Assembly: GCF_027105095.1 (NCBI RefSeq)
Contig: NZ_CP114278.1
Location: 248,001-312,000, forward strand
Origin: Brevundimonas vesicularis
GTDB lineage: Bacteria; Pseudomonadota; Alphaproteobacteria; Caulobacterales; Caulobacteraceae
DNA: 64,000 nt
Direction: 5' to 3'
Shown here: positions 26,716-36,169 of the stretch, in pieces
Position numbering within the stretch: position 1 is the first letter of the stretch
Layout of the letters: the number at the start of each line of letters is the position of its first letter
Made by a program: the position numbers and the translations under genes
The notes under the pieces: model-generated
What the model saw: only the letters and a program-made list of their open reading frames with translations
Told to the model about the DNA's origin: nothing
The model's database searches: none

Positions 26716-28332
26716 ATGGTCGCGCGGGTTGTCACGGTCGCCTTTGACGGGGTCGAGGCCCGGCGCGTGGACGTCGAGGTCCAGTTGATCGGCAATGACG
26801 GGCCGACCATCTTCAACATCGTGGGCCTGCCGGACAAGGCGGTGGCCGAAAGCAAGGAGCGGGTGCGCGGGGCCTTCGCTGGCATTGGTCTGGCCCTGCC
26901 CGCCAAGCGGATCATCGCCAACTTGGCGCCGGCCGACCTGCCCAAGGAGGGCAGCCATTTCGACCTGCCCATCGCCCTGGCCCTGATGGCGGCCATGGGA
27001 GTGATCGCCCCCGATGCGCTCGACGGCTGGGCCGCCATCGGCGAGCTGGGGCTGGACGGCCAGATCGCGCGGGTCGGCGGCGCCCTGCCCGCCGCCGTCG
27101 CCGCCGACGCCATGGGCCTGGGTCTGATCTGCCCCGAAGCGACGGGACCGGAGGCCGCCTGGGCGGGCGGCGCCCGCATCCTCGCCCCGCGCTCGTTGAT
27201 CGGCCTGGTCAACCATTTCAAGGGAACCCAGGTTCTGCGCGCGCCCGAGCCCGGACCGCTGGCGGACGGCAAGGCCGTGCCCGACCTGCGCGAGGTCAAG
27301 GGTCAGGAAAGCGCCAAGCGCGCGCTGGAGATCGCGGCGGCCGGCGGCCACAACCTGCTCTTCATCGGCCCGCCAGGGTCGGGAAAGTCGATGATGGCGC
27401 AGCGCCTGCCGGGCCTCTTGCCACCCCTGACCTCGCAGGAGTTGCTGGAGACCTCGATGGTGTGGTCGGTCGCCGGCCTGATCGAACGCGGCGCCCTGAC
27501 CCGCGATCGCCCGTTCCGCAGCCCGCACCATTCCGCGTCGATGGCGGCCCTGACCGGCGGGGGTCTTCGCGCCAAGCCCGGCGAGGCGTCGCTGGCGCAC
27601 AATGGCGTTCTGTTCCTGGACGAACTGCCGGAATACTCGGCCCAAGCCCTGGACTCGCTGCGGGCGCCGCTGGAGACCGGCGAGATCGTCGTCGCCCGCG
27701 CCAACGCCCACATTCGCTATCCCGCGCGGTTCCAGTTAGTGGCGGCGATGAATCCGTGCCGCTGCGGCATGGGCGGGGCCGGACGCGGGGCATGCGGCAA
27801 GGCTCCGCGTTGCCAGCGCGACTATCAGAACCGCGTCTCGGGTCCGATGTTCGACCGTATCGACCTGACGGTGGAGACGCCGCCGGTCACCGCCGCCGAC
27901 ATGGCCCTGCCCCCGCCCGCCGAGGGCACGGCCGAGGCCCGGGCGCGCGTCGCGACCGCCCGCGCCATGCAGGAGGACCGGGTGCGCGAGGCGGGGCTGG
28001 ACGCCGCCCAAGGCCTGAACGCCCGCGCCTCCGGCGGCACGCTGGATCGGTTTGCCACGCCGGACGAGGCGGGGCGGATGCTGCTGATGCGGGCGGGCGA
28101 GGCCGGCGGCCTGACCGCCCGCGGCTGGACCCGCACCCTGCGCCTGGCGCGCACCATCGCCGATCTCGATGGCAGCACCGGCGTTCTGCGTCGCCACATC
28201 GCCGAGGCCCTGATCTACCGCCGCACCACCATTGGCGCCGAAGCCGACTTCGACCGCCGCGTGGCGCAGCGCCATGAAGGCTTCGGCCTGCGCGAGGGCG
28301 ATGACGAGCAGACGCCCTTCCTGCACGCGTGA
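26716..28332 (+). CDS. comM: ComM/YifB-family Mg-chelatase-like AAA ATPase
   Basis: A 538-residue hexameric ATPase. The N-terminal ChlI-type domain (about 5-170) is followed by the AAA core: Walker A FIGPPGSGKSMMAQ, Walker B VLFLDELPEY and sensor region AAMNPCRCGMGG. A C-terminal Mg-chelatase domain follows (ARGWTRTLRLARTIADLDG). The four-cysteine zinc-like loop between CRCGMGGAGRGACGKAPRC is present. The family promotes branch migration during natural transformation (ComM). GGGAG precedes the ATG. Confidence 0.92.
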   Translation: MVARVVTVAFDGVEARRVDVEVQLIGNDGPTIFNIVGLPDKAVAESKERVRGAFAGIGLALPAKRIIANLAPADLPKEGSHFDLPIALALMAAMGVIAPDALDGWAAIGELGLDGQIARVGGALPAAVAADAMGLGLICPEATGPEAAWAGGARILAPRSLIGLVNHFKGTQVLRAPEPGPLADGKAVPDLREVKGQESAKRALEIAAAGGHNLLFIGPPGSGKSMMAQRLPGLLPPLTSQELLETSMVWSVAGLIERGALTRDRPFRSPHHSASMAALTGGGLRAKPGEASLAHNGVLFLDELPEYSAQALDSLRAPLETGEIVVARANAHIRYPARFQLVAAMNPCRCGMGGAGRGACGKAPRCQRDYQNRVSGPMFDRIDLTVETPPVTAADMALPPPAEGTAEARARVATARAMQEDRVREAGLDAAQGLNARASGGTLDRFATPDEAGRMLLMRAGEAGGLTARGWTRTLRLARTIADLDGSTGVLRRHIAEALIYRRTTIGAEADFDRRVAQRHEGFGLREGDDEQTPFLHA

Positions 28333-28402
28333 CGCGCCCGCGTCATGGTGGAGACATCCTTAACCGTCGGTCTTTAGGTTCTGTCCTGTTGGGGAGGCGG
28401 CC

Positions 28403-29941
28403 ATGACGCGACGGACGGCGACGAAGCGGATCGAGGAGCGGACGAGCGCACCCGTTGACCCCGCCCAGCAGTTCCTGCGGTTGATGAGCCATGAGATGCG
28501 CACGCCGCTGAACGGCGTCATCGGCATGATCAACCTGTTGCAGCGGACCCGGCTGGACGGCGCACAGCGCGCCTATGCCGAGAACGCGCGTCAGTCGGCC
28601 GAACATCTGCTGGGTCTGGTCAACGACCTGCTGGACTACGCCCGGCTGGAAGCCGGGGCGCTGGAGTTCGATCTGGCGCCCGTCGATCTGGAAGGTCTGG
28701 TGCGCGGCGTCGCCGAGTTGCTGAGCCCGCGCGCCCACGACAAGGGGTTGGAGATCGTCTGGTCGGTCGCCGCCGACGCGCCCGACGTGCTGGCGGACGA
28801 AGGCCGGCTGCGTCAGGTGCTTTTCAACCTGGCGGGCAACGCCGTGAAGTTCACCGACACCGGCGGGGTGCGCATCGCGGTCGAGCGCGTCGGCGGCAGC
28901 GCGGCGCGCCCGCGTCTGGCCTTCCTGGTCGACGACACCGGCCCCGGCGTTGCGCCCGAGGCGCGTACACGCATTTTCGAGGAATTCGGCCACGCCGACA
29001 GCTCCGACGCGGTGCGTCAGGATGGGGCGGGCCTGGGTTTGGCGGTGGTGCGAAAGCTGGCCGCCGCCATGGACGGCTCGGTGAAGGCCGAAAGCCGGCC
29101 CGACGCCGCTGCAACCGGCGGGGGCGCCCGCTTCCGCTTCGAGGCCGCCTTCGCCGCCGTCGCGGTGGCGCGCGACAAGCCGTTGCGCGGCCAGACGGTC
29201 GCGGTGCGCGCCGTCGATCCCTTCGTCCTGTCGGCGGCTCGCGCCCAGATCGAGGCCTCGGGCGGCGTCGTGGCGAATGATGCCCCGGTGACCCTCGTCG
29301 ATCACGCAGACGCTCCGGCGGGCGCGCTGGCGGCCCTGCCTTCGAGCGGTCGCGGCATCGTCCTGCTGAAACCGGCCGAGCGCGATCTGATCGCCCGCTA
29401 TCGCGCCGTCGGCTTCCACGGCTATCTGATCAAACCGTTGCGTCGCGCGTCCCTGGCCGAGCGCGTCCTAGCCGCTATCGGCGCCGAGGCGCCGGACAAG
29501 GCCAGCGCCCACTGCGCCGCCCCGGTCGAAGACGACCGCGTCGCCCCCGTGCAGTTCGCAGGCATCCGCGTCCTGCTGGCCGAGGACAATCCCGTCGGCG
29601 CGCTTCTGGCCCGCACCCTGTTGCGCCGCGAGGGCTGCACCGTCGAGACGGCCGCCACCGGCGATGAAGCCGTCGCCGCGTTGAAACGCGCGCGCTATGA
29701 CGTGGTCTTCATGGACATGCGGATGCCCGGCATGGACGGCCCCGCCGCCGCCCGCGCAATCCGCGCGGCGGGCGACACGACGCCGATCCTGGCCCTGACC
29801 GCCAACGCCTTCGCCGAGGACCGCCGCGCCTGTCTGGAGGCCGGCATGGACGACCATATCGTCAAGCCGCTGGACGCCGAGGCCCTGCGCGCCGCCCTCG
29901 CCCGCTGGACGAAGCGCGACATCCGCGCCAAGGTCGGCTGA
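28403..29941 (+). CDS. Soluble hybrid histidine kinase/response regulator
   Basis: A 512-residue kinase with no membrane segment. HisKA is at the very N-terminus (His30 in LMSHEMRTPLNGV). HATPase follows (N-box LAGNAVKFT, G1 DDTGPGV, G2 GAGLGLAVV). A middle domain (about 262-365) looks like a receiver that has lost its phospho-acceptor Asp. The true C-terminal receiver (about 390-505) has EDNPVG, phospho-Asp438 in VFMDMRMPGMDG and Lys in HIVKPLD. Such proteins take signals from partners rather than a periplasmic domain. It is followed 39 bp later by an AmpG-like gene. Confidence 0.88.
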   Translation: MTRRTATKRIEERTSAPVDPAQQFLRLMSHEMRTPLNGVIGMINLLQRTRLDGAQRAYAENARQSAEHLLGLVNDLLDYARLEAGALEFDLAPVDLEGLVRGVAELLSPRAHDKGLEIVWSVAADAPDVLADEGRLRQVLFNLAGNAVKFTDTGGVRIAVERVGGSAARPRLAFLVDDTGPGVAPEARTRIFEEFGHADSSDAVRQDGAGLGLAVVRKLAAAMDGSVKAESRPDAAATGGGARFRFEAAFAAVAVARDKPLRGQTVAVRAVDPFVLSAARAQIEASGGVVANDAPVTLVDHADAPAGALAALPSSGRGIVLLKPAERDLIARYRAVGFHGYLIKPLRRASLAERVLAAIGAEAPDKASAHCAAPVEDDRVAPVQFAGIRVLLAEDNPVGALLARTLLRREGCTVETAATGDEAVAALKRARYDVVFMDMRMPGMDGPAAARAIRAAGDTTPILALTANAFAEDRRACLEAGMDDHIVKPLDAEALRAALARWTKRDIRAKVG

Positions 29942-29980
29942 GATCAGGACGCCGAAGGGCGCCCTCGGAGACGCCTGCCC

Positions 29981-31366
29981 ATGACGAACTTCACGCCGCC
30001 CAACGGCCCCCTTGCCCCCGCCGCCGAGCCCACACCGAAAAAGGCGGTCGGAGCAACCGATGTCCTGAAAGCGTTGGGGCGTGGACGCGTGCTCATCACC
30101 CTGCTGATCGGATTGGGCTCGGGCCTACCCTTCATGCTGGTCGGCAACACCCTAGGTATCTGGCTGCGCGAGGGCGGAACCGAGCTGGCGGCGATCGGCT
30201 TCATCTCCTGGGTGGGTCTGGCGTATTCTCTAAAATTCCTATGGGCCCCGGTAATTGACCGGGTCGATGTGCCGCTGCTCGGCAGGCTGGGACGACGCAG
30301 GGGCTGGCTGTTGCTGTCCCAGATCGCGGTCGGCCTTTCATTGATCGCCATGGCCCTGATCGGGCCGGAAGGCGGCCTGACCCTGTTGGGCGCAGCGGCC
30401 TTGGCGACAGCCTTTTCCGCCGCGACACAGGATATCGTCGCGGACGCCTGGCGGATCGAGAGCGCCGAAAGCGACGAGGATCAGGGGCTGCTCACCTCCG
30501 CGTTCCAGCTTGGCTATCGCGCGGCGATATTGGCGGGCAATGCGCTGATCCTTTTCGTCGCCTCCGGCATCGGCTGGAATGGTGCCTATGGTATGTATGG
30601 CGCGGCCATGGGGATCGCCGTCGTCGCCACCCTGTTCGCAAAGGAGCCGGTGGATCGTCGGACGTTGGAGCAGGTCACGGGGCAGGTATCGCTGCTCTCA
30701 CCCCGAGGGCTTTTCGACGCCATCGTCGGCCCCTTCCTCACCTTCCTGAAGACGCATGGCGCGGCGGCGATCCTGATGTTGGCGGCGATCAGTCTGTACC
30801 GCCTGCCGGACTTCGTCATGGGGCCGATGATCGGGCCCTTCTACACCGACTTGGGACTGGCCAAGGAAACCATCGGCGCCATGCGGTTGAGCGTCGGACT
30901 TATTGCGTCCTTGCTAGGCATTGCTGCAGGGGGCCTCTTCGCAGTCCGGTTCGGCTTCGGCAAGACCTTGCTGCTGGGCGCCCTGATCGGGCCGATGTCG
31001 AACCTCGGCTATACGGTGATGGCGTTGGTCGGCCTGTCGACGCCGGTCTTCGGCGGCGTTCTGTTCGTGGAAAACTTCTCCGAGGGCTTCGCTGGCGCAG
31101 CTCTTGTCGCCTACATGGCCAGTCTGACCAGCATCGGCTACACGGCGACCCAATATGCTCTGCTGAGTTCGTTCTATGCTCTGCTCGGCAAGTTCCTGAA
31201 GGGGTTGTCCGGCGTCGCCGTTGAACGACTGGAACAGGGACGGCCGCTGATGGAAGCCTACGCCCTGTTCTTCGCCGCGACAGCTGCGGTGGGCGTACCT
31301 GCTGTTCTGTTGTGCTGGCTGCTTCTGCTGCGGCAACGAAAACAGCTTGAAACTCCAACGCTATAG
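29981..31366 (+). CDS. ampG: AmpG-like MFS permease
   Basis: A 461-residue transporter with about 12 to 14 helices. The AmpG signature is visible: LIGLGSGLPFMLVGNTLGIWL, then KFLWAPVIDRVDVPLLGRLGRRRGWLL, and AFSAATQDIVADAWRIE. AmpG imports GlcNAc-anhydromuramyl peptides for cell-wall recycling and feeds beta-lactamase induction in some species. No ampR or beta-lactamase is adjacent. GC is lower than in the neighbours, for example around 30,900-31,300. The cargo is inferred from family only. Confidence 0.85.
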   Translation: MTNFTPPNGPLAPAAEPTPKKAVGATDVLKALGRGRVLITLLIGLGSGLPFMLVGNTLGIWLREGGTELAAIGFISWVGLAYSLKFLWAPVIDRVDVPLLGRLGRRRGWLLLSQIAVGLSLIAMALIGPEGGLTLLGAAALATAFSAATQDIVADAWRIESAESDEDQGLLTSAFQLGYRAAILAGNALILFVASGIGWNGAYGMYGAAMGIAVVATLFAKEPVDRRTLEQVTGQVSLLSPRGLFDAIVGPFLTFLKTHGAAAILMLAAISLYRLPDFVMGPMIGPFYTDLGLAKETIGAMRLSVGLIASLLGIAAGGLFAVRFGFGKTLLLGALIGPMSNLGYTVMALVGLSTPVFGGVLFVENFSEGFAGAALVAYMASLTSIGYTATQYALLSSFYALLGKFLKGLSGVAVERLEQGRPLMEAYALFFAATAAVGVPAVLLCWLLLLRQRKQLETPTL

Positions 31367-31429
31367 CTGAGCACTCGCTCGCTTTGGCATCTGCCGTGGC
31401 GGCGACCGAGGGCCAGCCGTCCTGAGGCT

Positions 31430-31821
31430 TCAGCGCTTCAGGAAACCGCCGATCATGTCGCCCAGGCCACCCGGCAGTTTGCCAAGCAGGTCGTCGGCGC
31501 CGTCGATCTGACCGCCGGGGGTCAAGCGGTCGATGGCTTCGGGCAGAAGCCGGCCAGGGTCTCGCCGGCCTGTTCGGGGGTCACGCCCATCTTGGCGGCG
31601 ATGTCGGCGATGGGGCCGTGGCCCAGGACGGCCGTGATCTGCTCAGGCGAGATGTTGGCGTTCGGCCCCGTGCCGACCCAGGAGCCGATCACATCGCCTA
31701 GGCCCGCCTGACCGAACTTCTCGGCCAGTCCGCCGACGCCGCCCTGACCCTTGAGCAGATCGCTCAGACCGCCTGCGGCATCGTCGCCGAGACCCTTCAC
31801 CACATTGTCCAGAAAGCCCAT
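31430..31821 (-). pseudogene. YidB-like protein (DUF937), frameshifted
   Basis: The frame starts MGFLDNVVKGLGDDAAGGL at 31821 and reads as a normal YidB-like protein through VLGHGPIADIAAKMGVTPEQ, then ends early at 31522 with GFCPKPSTA. Adding one base near 31550 (GGCTT to GGCCTT on the coding strand) restores LLPEAIDRLTPGGQIDGA and then DDLLGKLPGGLGDMIGGF to a TGA at 31430-31432, the usual YidB C-terminus. The intact protein would be 130 residues. Either a recent 1-base deletion or a sequence error. Confidence 0.8.
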
Positions 31822-31873
31822 CGCCGTCTCCCGAATGATGGCGCACCGTAACACCGTCATGCGACGGATACGA

Positions 31874-31904
31874 GAAAGGCCCGCCGGGATTCGGCGGGCC
31901 TTTC
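31874..31904 (-). terminator. Rho-independent terminator after the entericidin gene
   Basis: A 13-bp perfect stem (31874-31886 with 31892-31904) has a 5-base loop. On the minus strand it ends in CCTTTC with a weak T-run. It lies between the entericidin gene and the YidB-like gene. Confidence 0.65.
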
Positions 31905-31927
31905 CAACATGGGCTTTTGAAAAAGCC

Positions 31928-32065
31928 TTAGTTCTTGGCTTCGTTCGCGCCCTGCGTGACGGCCGAACCGGCGGCCGAGACGTCGCGGCCGGCGCCGGCG
32001 ATGGTGTTGCAGGCCGAAACGGCCAGAGCGGCGGCGACGATGGACAGGGTGATGATCTTGCGCAT
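31928..32065 (-). CDS. Entericidin EcnA/B-family lipoprotein
   Basis: A 45-residue lipoprotein: signal MRKIITLSIVAAALAVSA, lipobox AVSAC with Cys19, then the entericidin core CNTIAGAGRDVSAAGSAV and the tail TQGANEAKN. AAGGG precedes the ATG. Entericidins are small membrane-anchored proteins linked to stationary-phase lysis; in E. coli a toxin/antidote pair exists, here only one gene is seen. A terminator follows. Confidence 0.9.
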   Translation of the reverse strand: MRKIITLSIVAAALAVSACNTIAGAGRDVSAAGSAVTQGANEAKN

Positions 32066-32255
32066 GGTGTGAACCCTTGTTGGTATGGTCAAGTTTCGTC
32101 GAAACGCCGACCCTGGGCTTGGGTTGCATCAAGCGACGCCGTATCGAAAATTTTGCTTTCGACGTGTCGGATCGCCGCAACGGCGGCGGCATTGATCGCT
32201 TGCGCCGCGCGCACACGACCCTGAAGGTGCGCCCCTGTTTCACGAGGGGTTGTTC

Positions 32256-34088
32256 ATGCGTCGTCTTCTGATCTCGTCCGCCGCCATGATGGCGGCGCTG
32301 TCCGCCGCGCCCGCGCTGGCGCATACCTCCGCCCCCGCACAGACAGTCGCGGCCGATAGCGAGGACGCGCGGCTGAACGCCTTCTTTGAACAGGCCTTCC
32401 AGGCGCGGATCGCGTTGAGCCCGCAACAGATGACGTCTCTGGGCATCAAGACCGACTACGACAAGCTGGACGATGTGTCGGACGCGGCCGCCGACCGGGC
32501 CCTGGCGCTTCAGGAGGCGCAGCTGGCGCAGATGAAGGCCCAGTTCGATCCGCAGAAGCTGGGGCCGCAGGCAGCGCTGTCGTGGCTGATGTTCGAATAT
32601 GGCGTCCAGCAGGCGCGACTGTCGAACCAGTGGCGCGACTGGGGCTTTCAGTTCTCCGCCAACGGCAATCCGACCACCAGCCTGCCGGTCTTTCTGATCA
32701 ACAACCACCGGGTCTCCAGCGTGGCCGACGCCGAGGCCTATGTCGCGCGGATCAAGGCCGCCGAGACGCAGATGGATCAGGTGGCCGAGGAACTGCGTCA
32801 GCGCGCGGCGGCGGGCGTCGTGTCGCCGCGCTTCGTCTTCGCCCCCTCCATCGCCAACACCCGAAACGTCATCACTGGCGCGCCGTTCGACGATGGCGCG
32901 GACAATCCGGTCTGGGCCGACTTCACCAAGAAGGTCGAGGCGCTGGAGACCGATCAGGCGACGAAAGACCGGCTGCTGTCGGAAGCCCGCGCCGCCCTGA
33001 CAGGTCCCTACAAGGCCGGGTTCGAGACCGTGCTGACGGCGCTGGCCGAGGTGCAGCCCAAGGCGGACAGCGATGCGGGCGTGTGGCGCCTGCCGCAGGG
33101 CGAGGCCTATTACAACGCCCGGCTCCAGCTCTCGACCACCACCGACCTGACCGCCGACCAGATCCACCAGATCGGTCTGGCCGAGGTCGCCCGCATCCAG
33201 GCCGAGATGGAGACCATCAAGACCCAGGTCGGCTTCACCGGCTCGCTGCAGGCGTTCTTCACCTTCCTGAAGACGGATCCACGGTTCCAATACCCGAATA
33301 CGCCCGAGGGCAAGGAGCAGTATCTGACCGACGCGCGCGGCTTCATCGCCCAGGTGATGGCGGCGGCGCCGCAGTGGTTCTCGACCCTGCCCAAGGCGGC
33401 GCTGGAGGTGCGGGCGGTGGAGCCGTTCCGCGAGGCGACGGCCTCGATCGCCTTCTACAACTCGCCGGCGCCGGACGGATCGCGGCCGGGCATCTACTAC
33501 GTCAATCTGTCGGACATGACCCAGGTGCTGAAGCCCCAGATCGAGGGCATCAGCTATCACGAGGGCGCGCCGGGCCACCATTTCCAGATCGCCTATGCGC
33601 AGGAGATCGAGGGCCTGCCGCGCTTCCGCCGGTTCGGCGGCTACGGCGCCTATGCGGAAGGGTGGGGGCTGTACGCCGAACAGCTGGGCAAGGAGATGGG
33701 CTTCTATCAGGACCCCTATTCCGACTTCGGCCGGCTCTCGACCGAGCTGTGGCGCGCGGTGCGTCTGGTGACCGACACCGGCCTGCACGCCAAGCGCTGG
33801 AGCCGCGAACAGGCGATGGACTATTTCCGCCAGAACTCCCTGTTGTCCGAGCGAGACATCGAAAAGGAGGTCGAGCGCTACATCACCAACCCCGGCCAGG
33901 CGACCAGCTACAAGATCGGCGAGCTGAAGATCGAGGAACTGCGCGACCGGGCCAGGACGGCGTTGGGCGACCGGTTCGACATCAAGGACTTCCACGCGGT
34001 CGTGCTGGGCTCCGGCTCGGTGCCGCTGGACGTGCTGGAGGATCAGGTGGACGGCTGGATCGCGGCGGGCGGCGGGGCGCCGGCCTAA
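32256..34088 (+). CDS. Secreted DUF885 metallo-hydrolase-like protein
   Basis: A 610-residue protein with a signal peptide (MRRLLISSAAMMAALSAAPA, cleavage before HTSAP). I use the ATG at 32256, 6 bases after GAGGGG; the TTG two codons earlier is less likely. The DUF885 hallmark is SYHEGAPGHHFQIAYAQE (about residues 432-449), an H-E-x4-H-H arrangement seen in zinc carboxypeptidase-like enzymes of the family, followed by YAEGWGLYAEQLGKE. It probably acts on peptides in the periplasm; no substrate is known. It stands alone. Confidence 0.9.
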   Translation: MRRLLISSAAMMAALSAAPALAHTSAPAQTVAADSEDARLNAFFEQAFQARIALSPQQMTSLGIKTDYDKLDDVSDAAADRALALQEAQLAQMKAQFDPQKLGPQAALSWLMFEYGVQQARLSNQWRDWGFQFSANGNPTTSLPVFLINNHRVSSVADAEAYVARIKAAETQMDQVAEELRQRAAAGVVSPRFVFAPSIANTRNVITGAPFDDGADNPVWADFTKKVEALETDQATKDRLLSEARAALTGPYKAGFETVLTALAEVQPKADSDAGVWRLPQGEAYYNARLQLSTTTDLTADQIHQIGLAEVARIQAEMETIKTQVGFTGSLQAFFTFLKTDPRFQYPNTPEGKEQYLTDARGFIAQVMAAAPQWFSTLPKAALEVRAVEPFREATASIAFYNSPAPDGSRPGIYYVNLSDMTQVLKPQIEGISYHEGAPGHHFQIAYAQEIEGLPRFRRFGGYGAYAEGWGLYAEQLGKEMGFYQDPYSDFGRLSTELWRAVRLVTDTGLHAKRWSREQAMDYFRQNSLLSERDIEKEVERYITNPGQATSYKIGELKIEELRDRARTALGDRFDIKDFHAVVLGSGSVPLDVLEDQVDGWIAAGGGAPA

Positions 34089-34150
34089 GGGTCGCGACTC
34101 AGAAATGCGTGACCGATCGGACTCGAAACTGAAAAAAGTTCAACCCCATA

Positions 34151-34179
34151 TTGACCTTTCGCGCTTAAAGTCCACTTAT
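34151..34179 (+). promoter_or_regulatory. Weak candidate promoter before the NYN gene
   Basis: TTGACC at 34151-34156 (5/6) and ACTTAT at 34174-34179 (3/6) are 17 bp apart, about 85 bp before the NYN gene. The hairpin at 34220 lies between this site and the gene. Confidence 0.3.
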
Positions 34180-34219
34180 GCTGCTCATCACCCCTCCGGC
34201 TGCTTCGGCGACCGGACGC

Positions 34220-34250
34220 ACGGCGGGCCTTCGGGTCCGCCGTTGCATTT
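34220..34250 (+). terminator. UUCG hairpin terminator-like structure
   Basis: A 10-bp stem (34220-34229 with 34234-34243, one G-T pair) closes a TTCG tetraloop and is followed by TGCATTTT. It probably ends the DUF885 transcript, 130 bp behind that gene. It is also only 20 bp before the NYN start codon, so any promoter upstream would have to read through it. Confidence 0.6.
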
Positions 34251-34262
34251 TGCGGCGGGCGC

Positions 34263-34940
34263 ATGCGGACGAACGTCTATATCGACGGATTCAACCTCTA
34301 TTACGGATGCTTGAAGGGCACGCCGCATAAGTGGCTGAATCTCGAAGCGCTGTTCGACCGAGTTTTACCCAAGAACGACATTCAAGAAATTCACTACTTC
34401 ACGGCTCGGGTTGAAGCTCGCCCTAACGACCTTGAAGTTGCGATCAGGCAGGCAACCTACCTTCGTGCCTTGGCGACGCTGCCAAGAGTCCATGTCCATT
34501 TCGGAAGCTTCTTGGCTTCGGCGGTACGCGCTCCGGTTCTCCAATGTGGTGATGACGGAAAGCCGATCCGCGAGAATGGAAAATTGGTCGTCAAGCGGAA
34601 ACCGACGGGTGCGGTGGCCATGGAGTGGGTTCACAAGACCGAAGAGAAAGGATCAGACGTCAATTTAGCCTCTCATCTTCTCAGAGATGCCCTGAAGAAC
34701 GCCAGCCCCTGTGCCGTTGTCGTTTCGAATGATTCTGATCTTTTGACCCCGATCAGGATGGCGCAACAGGATGGCGGCATTACCGTAGGCTTGATTCCAC
34801 CGCGTCCGCATGGAAGCGCCGAGCTCAAACGCCTCGCCAGATTTAAGCGTGACATCCGTCCACATCATCTCGCCTCGTCGCAGTTCGCTGACGTTCTTCA
34901 GGACAAGGTCGGAACGATCACCAAGCCGCAGGGCTGGTAG
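34263..34940 (+). CDS. NYN-domain (LabA/DUF88-type) putative ribonuclease
   Basis: A 225-residue soluble protein of the NYN/PIN-like fold. Conserved acids are in order: Asp8 in [11 protein letters not shown], Asp in [13 protein letters not shown] and Asp pair in [10 protein letters not shown]. Such proteins are metal-dependent ribonucleases in some cases (LabA, MARF1). GC is visibly lower (about 53% by eye) than in all surrounding genes, a sign of transfer. It ends 4 bp before trmD, in the place where rimM usually stands, so it is probably co-transcribed with trmD-rplS. Confidence 0.85.
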   Translation: MRTNVYIDGFNLYYGCLKGTPHKWLNLEALFDRVLPKNDIQEIHYFTARVEARPNDLEVAIRQATYLRALATLPRVHVHFGSFLASAVRAPVLQCGDDGKPIRENGKLVVKRKPTGAVAMEWVHKTEEKGSDVNLASHLLRDALKNASPCAVVVSNDSDLLTPIRMAQQDGGITVGLIPPRPHGSAELKRLARFKRDIRPHHLASSQFADVLQDKVGTITKPQGW

Positions 34941-34944
34941 CGCC

Positions 34945-35670
34945 ATGCCTTTCAACGCAACCGTCCTGACCATGTTTCCCGACGCCTTTCCGGGCCCGCT
35001 CGGGGTGTCTCTGATCGGCACGGCCTGGCGCGAGAAGGGCTTGTGGAGCCTGGAAACGGTTGACATTCGTGCCTTTTCCACAGATACGCGCGGCTTCCTG
35101 GACGACACCCCTGCGGGTGGCGGCCCGGGGGCTGTGCTGAAGGCGGACGTGGTGGCTCGGGCAGTGGATAGCCTGCCGGGACCGAAACGGCCGCTTTTGT
35201 ACATGAGCGCCAGGGGTCGGCCCCTGACCCAGGCGCGCGTCAAGGAATGGGCGAAAGCCGACGGGATCGTTGTGCTGTGCGGCCGTTTCGAGGGGGTGGA
35301 TCAGCGGGTGCTGGACGCACGCGGGTTCGAGGAGGTCTCGGTCGGAGACGCGGTTCTCGCAGGCGGCGAGGCGGCGGCGATGGTCGCGATCGAGGCGTGC
35401 GTAAGACTGATCCCCGGCGTGCTCGGCTCAGGCGACAGCCTGTCGTCCGAAAGCTTCGAGGATGGGCTTCTGGAACACCCGCAGTACACGCGACCGCGGA
35501 CGTTCGAGGGGCTTGAGATACCCGAGGTGCTGCTGTCGGGCGATCACAAGAAGATCGCGGGATGGCGCGAGGCGCAGCGGGCGATGACTACGCGGGAGCG
35601 GCGGCCGGACCTCTGGCAGGCGCATCTCGCCAACTCACAGCTAAAGGGCGCAAAGCCCGAGGAGAAATGA
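34945..35670 (+). CDS. trmD: tRNA (guanine-N1-)-methyltransferase
   Basis: A 241-residue enzyme that methylates G37 of tRNAs reading CNN codons, using SAM bound in a trefoil-knot fold. The N-terminus [20 protein letters not shown], the loop [17 protein letters not shown], the knot region [30 protein letters not shown] and [13 protein letters not shown] are all typical. The ATG at 34945 gives the conserved start; an upstream extension belongs to the overlapping shadow of the NYN gene. The next gene, rplS, starts 1 bp after the stop. Confidence 0.96.
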   Translation: MPFNATVLTMFPDAFPGPLGVSLIGTAWREKGLWSLETVDIRAFSTDTRGFLDDTPAGGGPGAVLKADVVARAVDSLPGPKRPLLYMSARGRPLTQARVKEWAKADGIVVLCGRFEGVDQRVLDARGFEEVSVGDAVLAGGEAAAMVAIEACVRLIPGVLGSGDSLSSESFEDGLLEHPQYTRPRTFEGLEIPEVLLSGDHKKIAGWREAQRAMTTRERRPDLWQAHLANSQLKGAKPEEK

Positions 35671-35671
35671 C

Positions 35672-36094
35672 ATGAACATCGTTCAACAGCTGGACGCCGA
35701 AGAAAAAGCCCGCGTCCTAGGCGAACGCAAAATCCCGGAATTCCAGCCCGGCGACACCCTGCGCGTCAACGTGAAGATCAAGGAAGGCGAGCGCGAACGC
35801 GTTCAGGCCTTCGAAGGCGTCTGCATCGCCCGTGACGGCGGCGGCATCAGCGAAACCTTCACGGTCCGCAAGATCTCGTTCGGCGAAGGCGTCGAGCGCC
35901 GCTTCCCCATCCTGTCGCCGAACATCGAGTCGATCGAAGTGAAGCGCCGCGGCGTCGTGCGTCGCGCCAAGCTCTATTATCTGCGCGATCGTCGCGGCAA
36001 GTCGGCCCGTATCGCCGAACGCCAGACGGTCCGTCCCGCCAAGGGCGTCGTCGTTCCGGAAACCGGTTCGGCCGCCAAGACCGAAGAAGCCTAG
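35672..36094 (+). CDS. rplS: 50S ribosomal protein L19
   Basis: A 140-residue ribosomal protein located at the 30S-50S interface. The sequence shows the L19 pattern: [40 protein letters not shown] and [17 protein letters not shown], then [18 protein letters not shown]. The C-terminal extension (about 120-140) is typical of alphaproteobacteria. A GAGGAG site in the end of trmD precedes it. It closes the trmD-rplS unit, followed by a strong terminator. Confidence 0.97.
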   Translation: MNIVQQLDAEEKARVLGERKIPEFQPGDTLRVNVKIKEGERERVQAFEGVCIARDGGGISETFTVRKISFGEGVERRFPILSPNIESIEVKRRGVVRRAKLYYLRDRRGKSARIAERQTVRPAKGVVVPETGSAAKTEEA

Positions 36095-36119
36095 TTTCAG
36101 GCCAAATGATCAAATGACG

Positions 36120-36151
36120 AAGGCCCCGGCGGTGACGCCGGGGCCTTTTTC
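36120..36151 (+). terminator. Rho-independent terminator after rplS
   Basis: A 12-bp perfect stem (36120-36131 with 36136-36147) closes a GTGA tetraloop and is followed by TTTTT. Confidence 0.92.
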
Positions 36152-36169
36152 TATTCCGTCAGAGGGAGC

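Noticed and set aside
28360..28376. Possible CtrA site (TTAACC) before the soluble hybrid kinase
   Set aside because: Only the first TTAA half is present; the second half at the N7 position reads TCTT.
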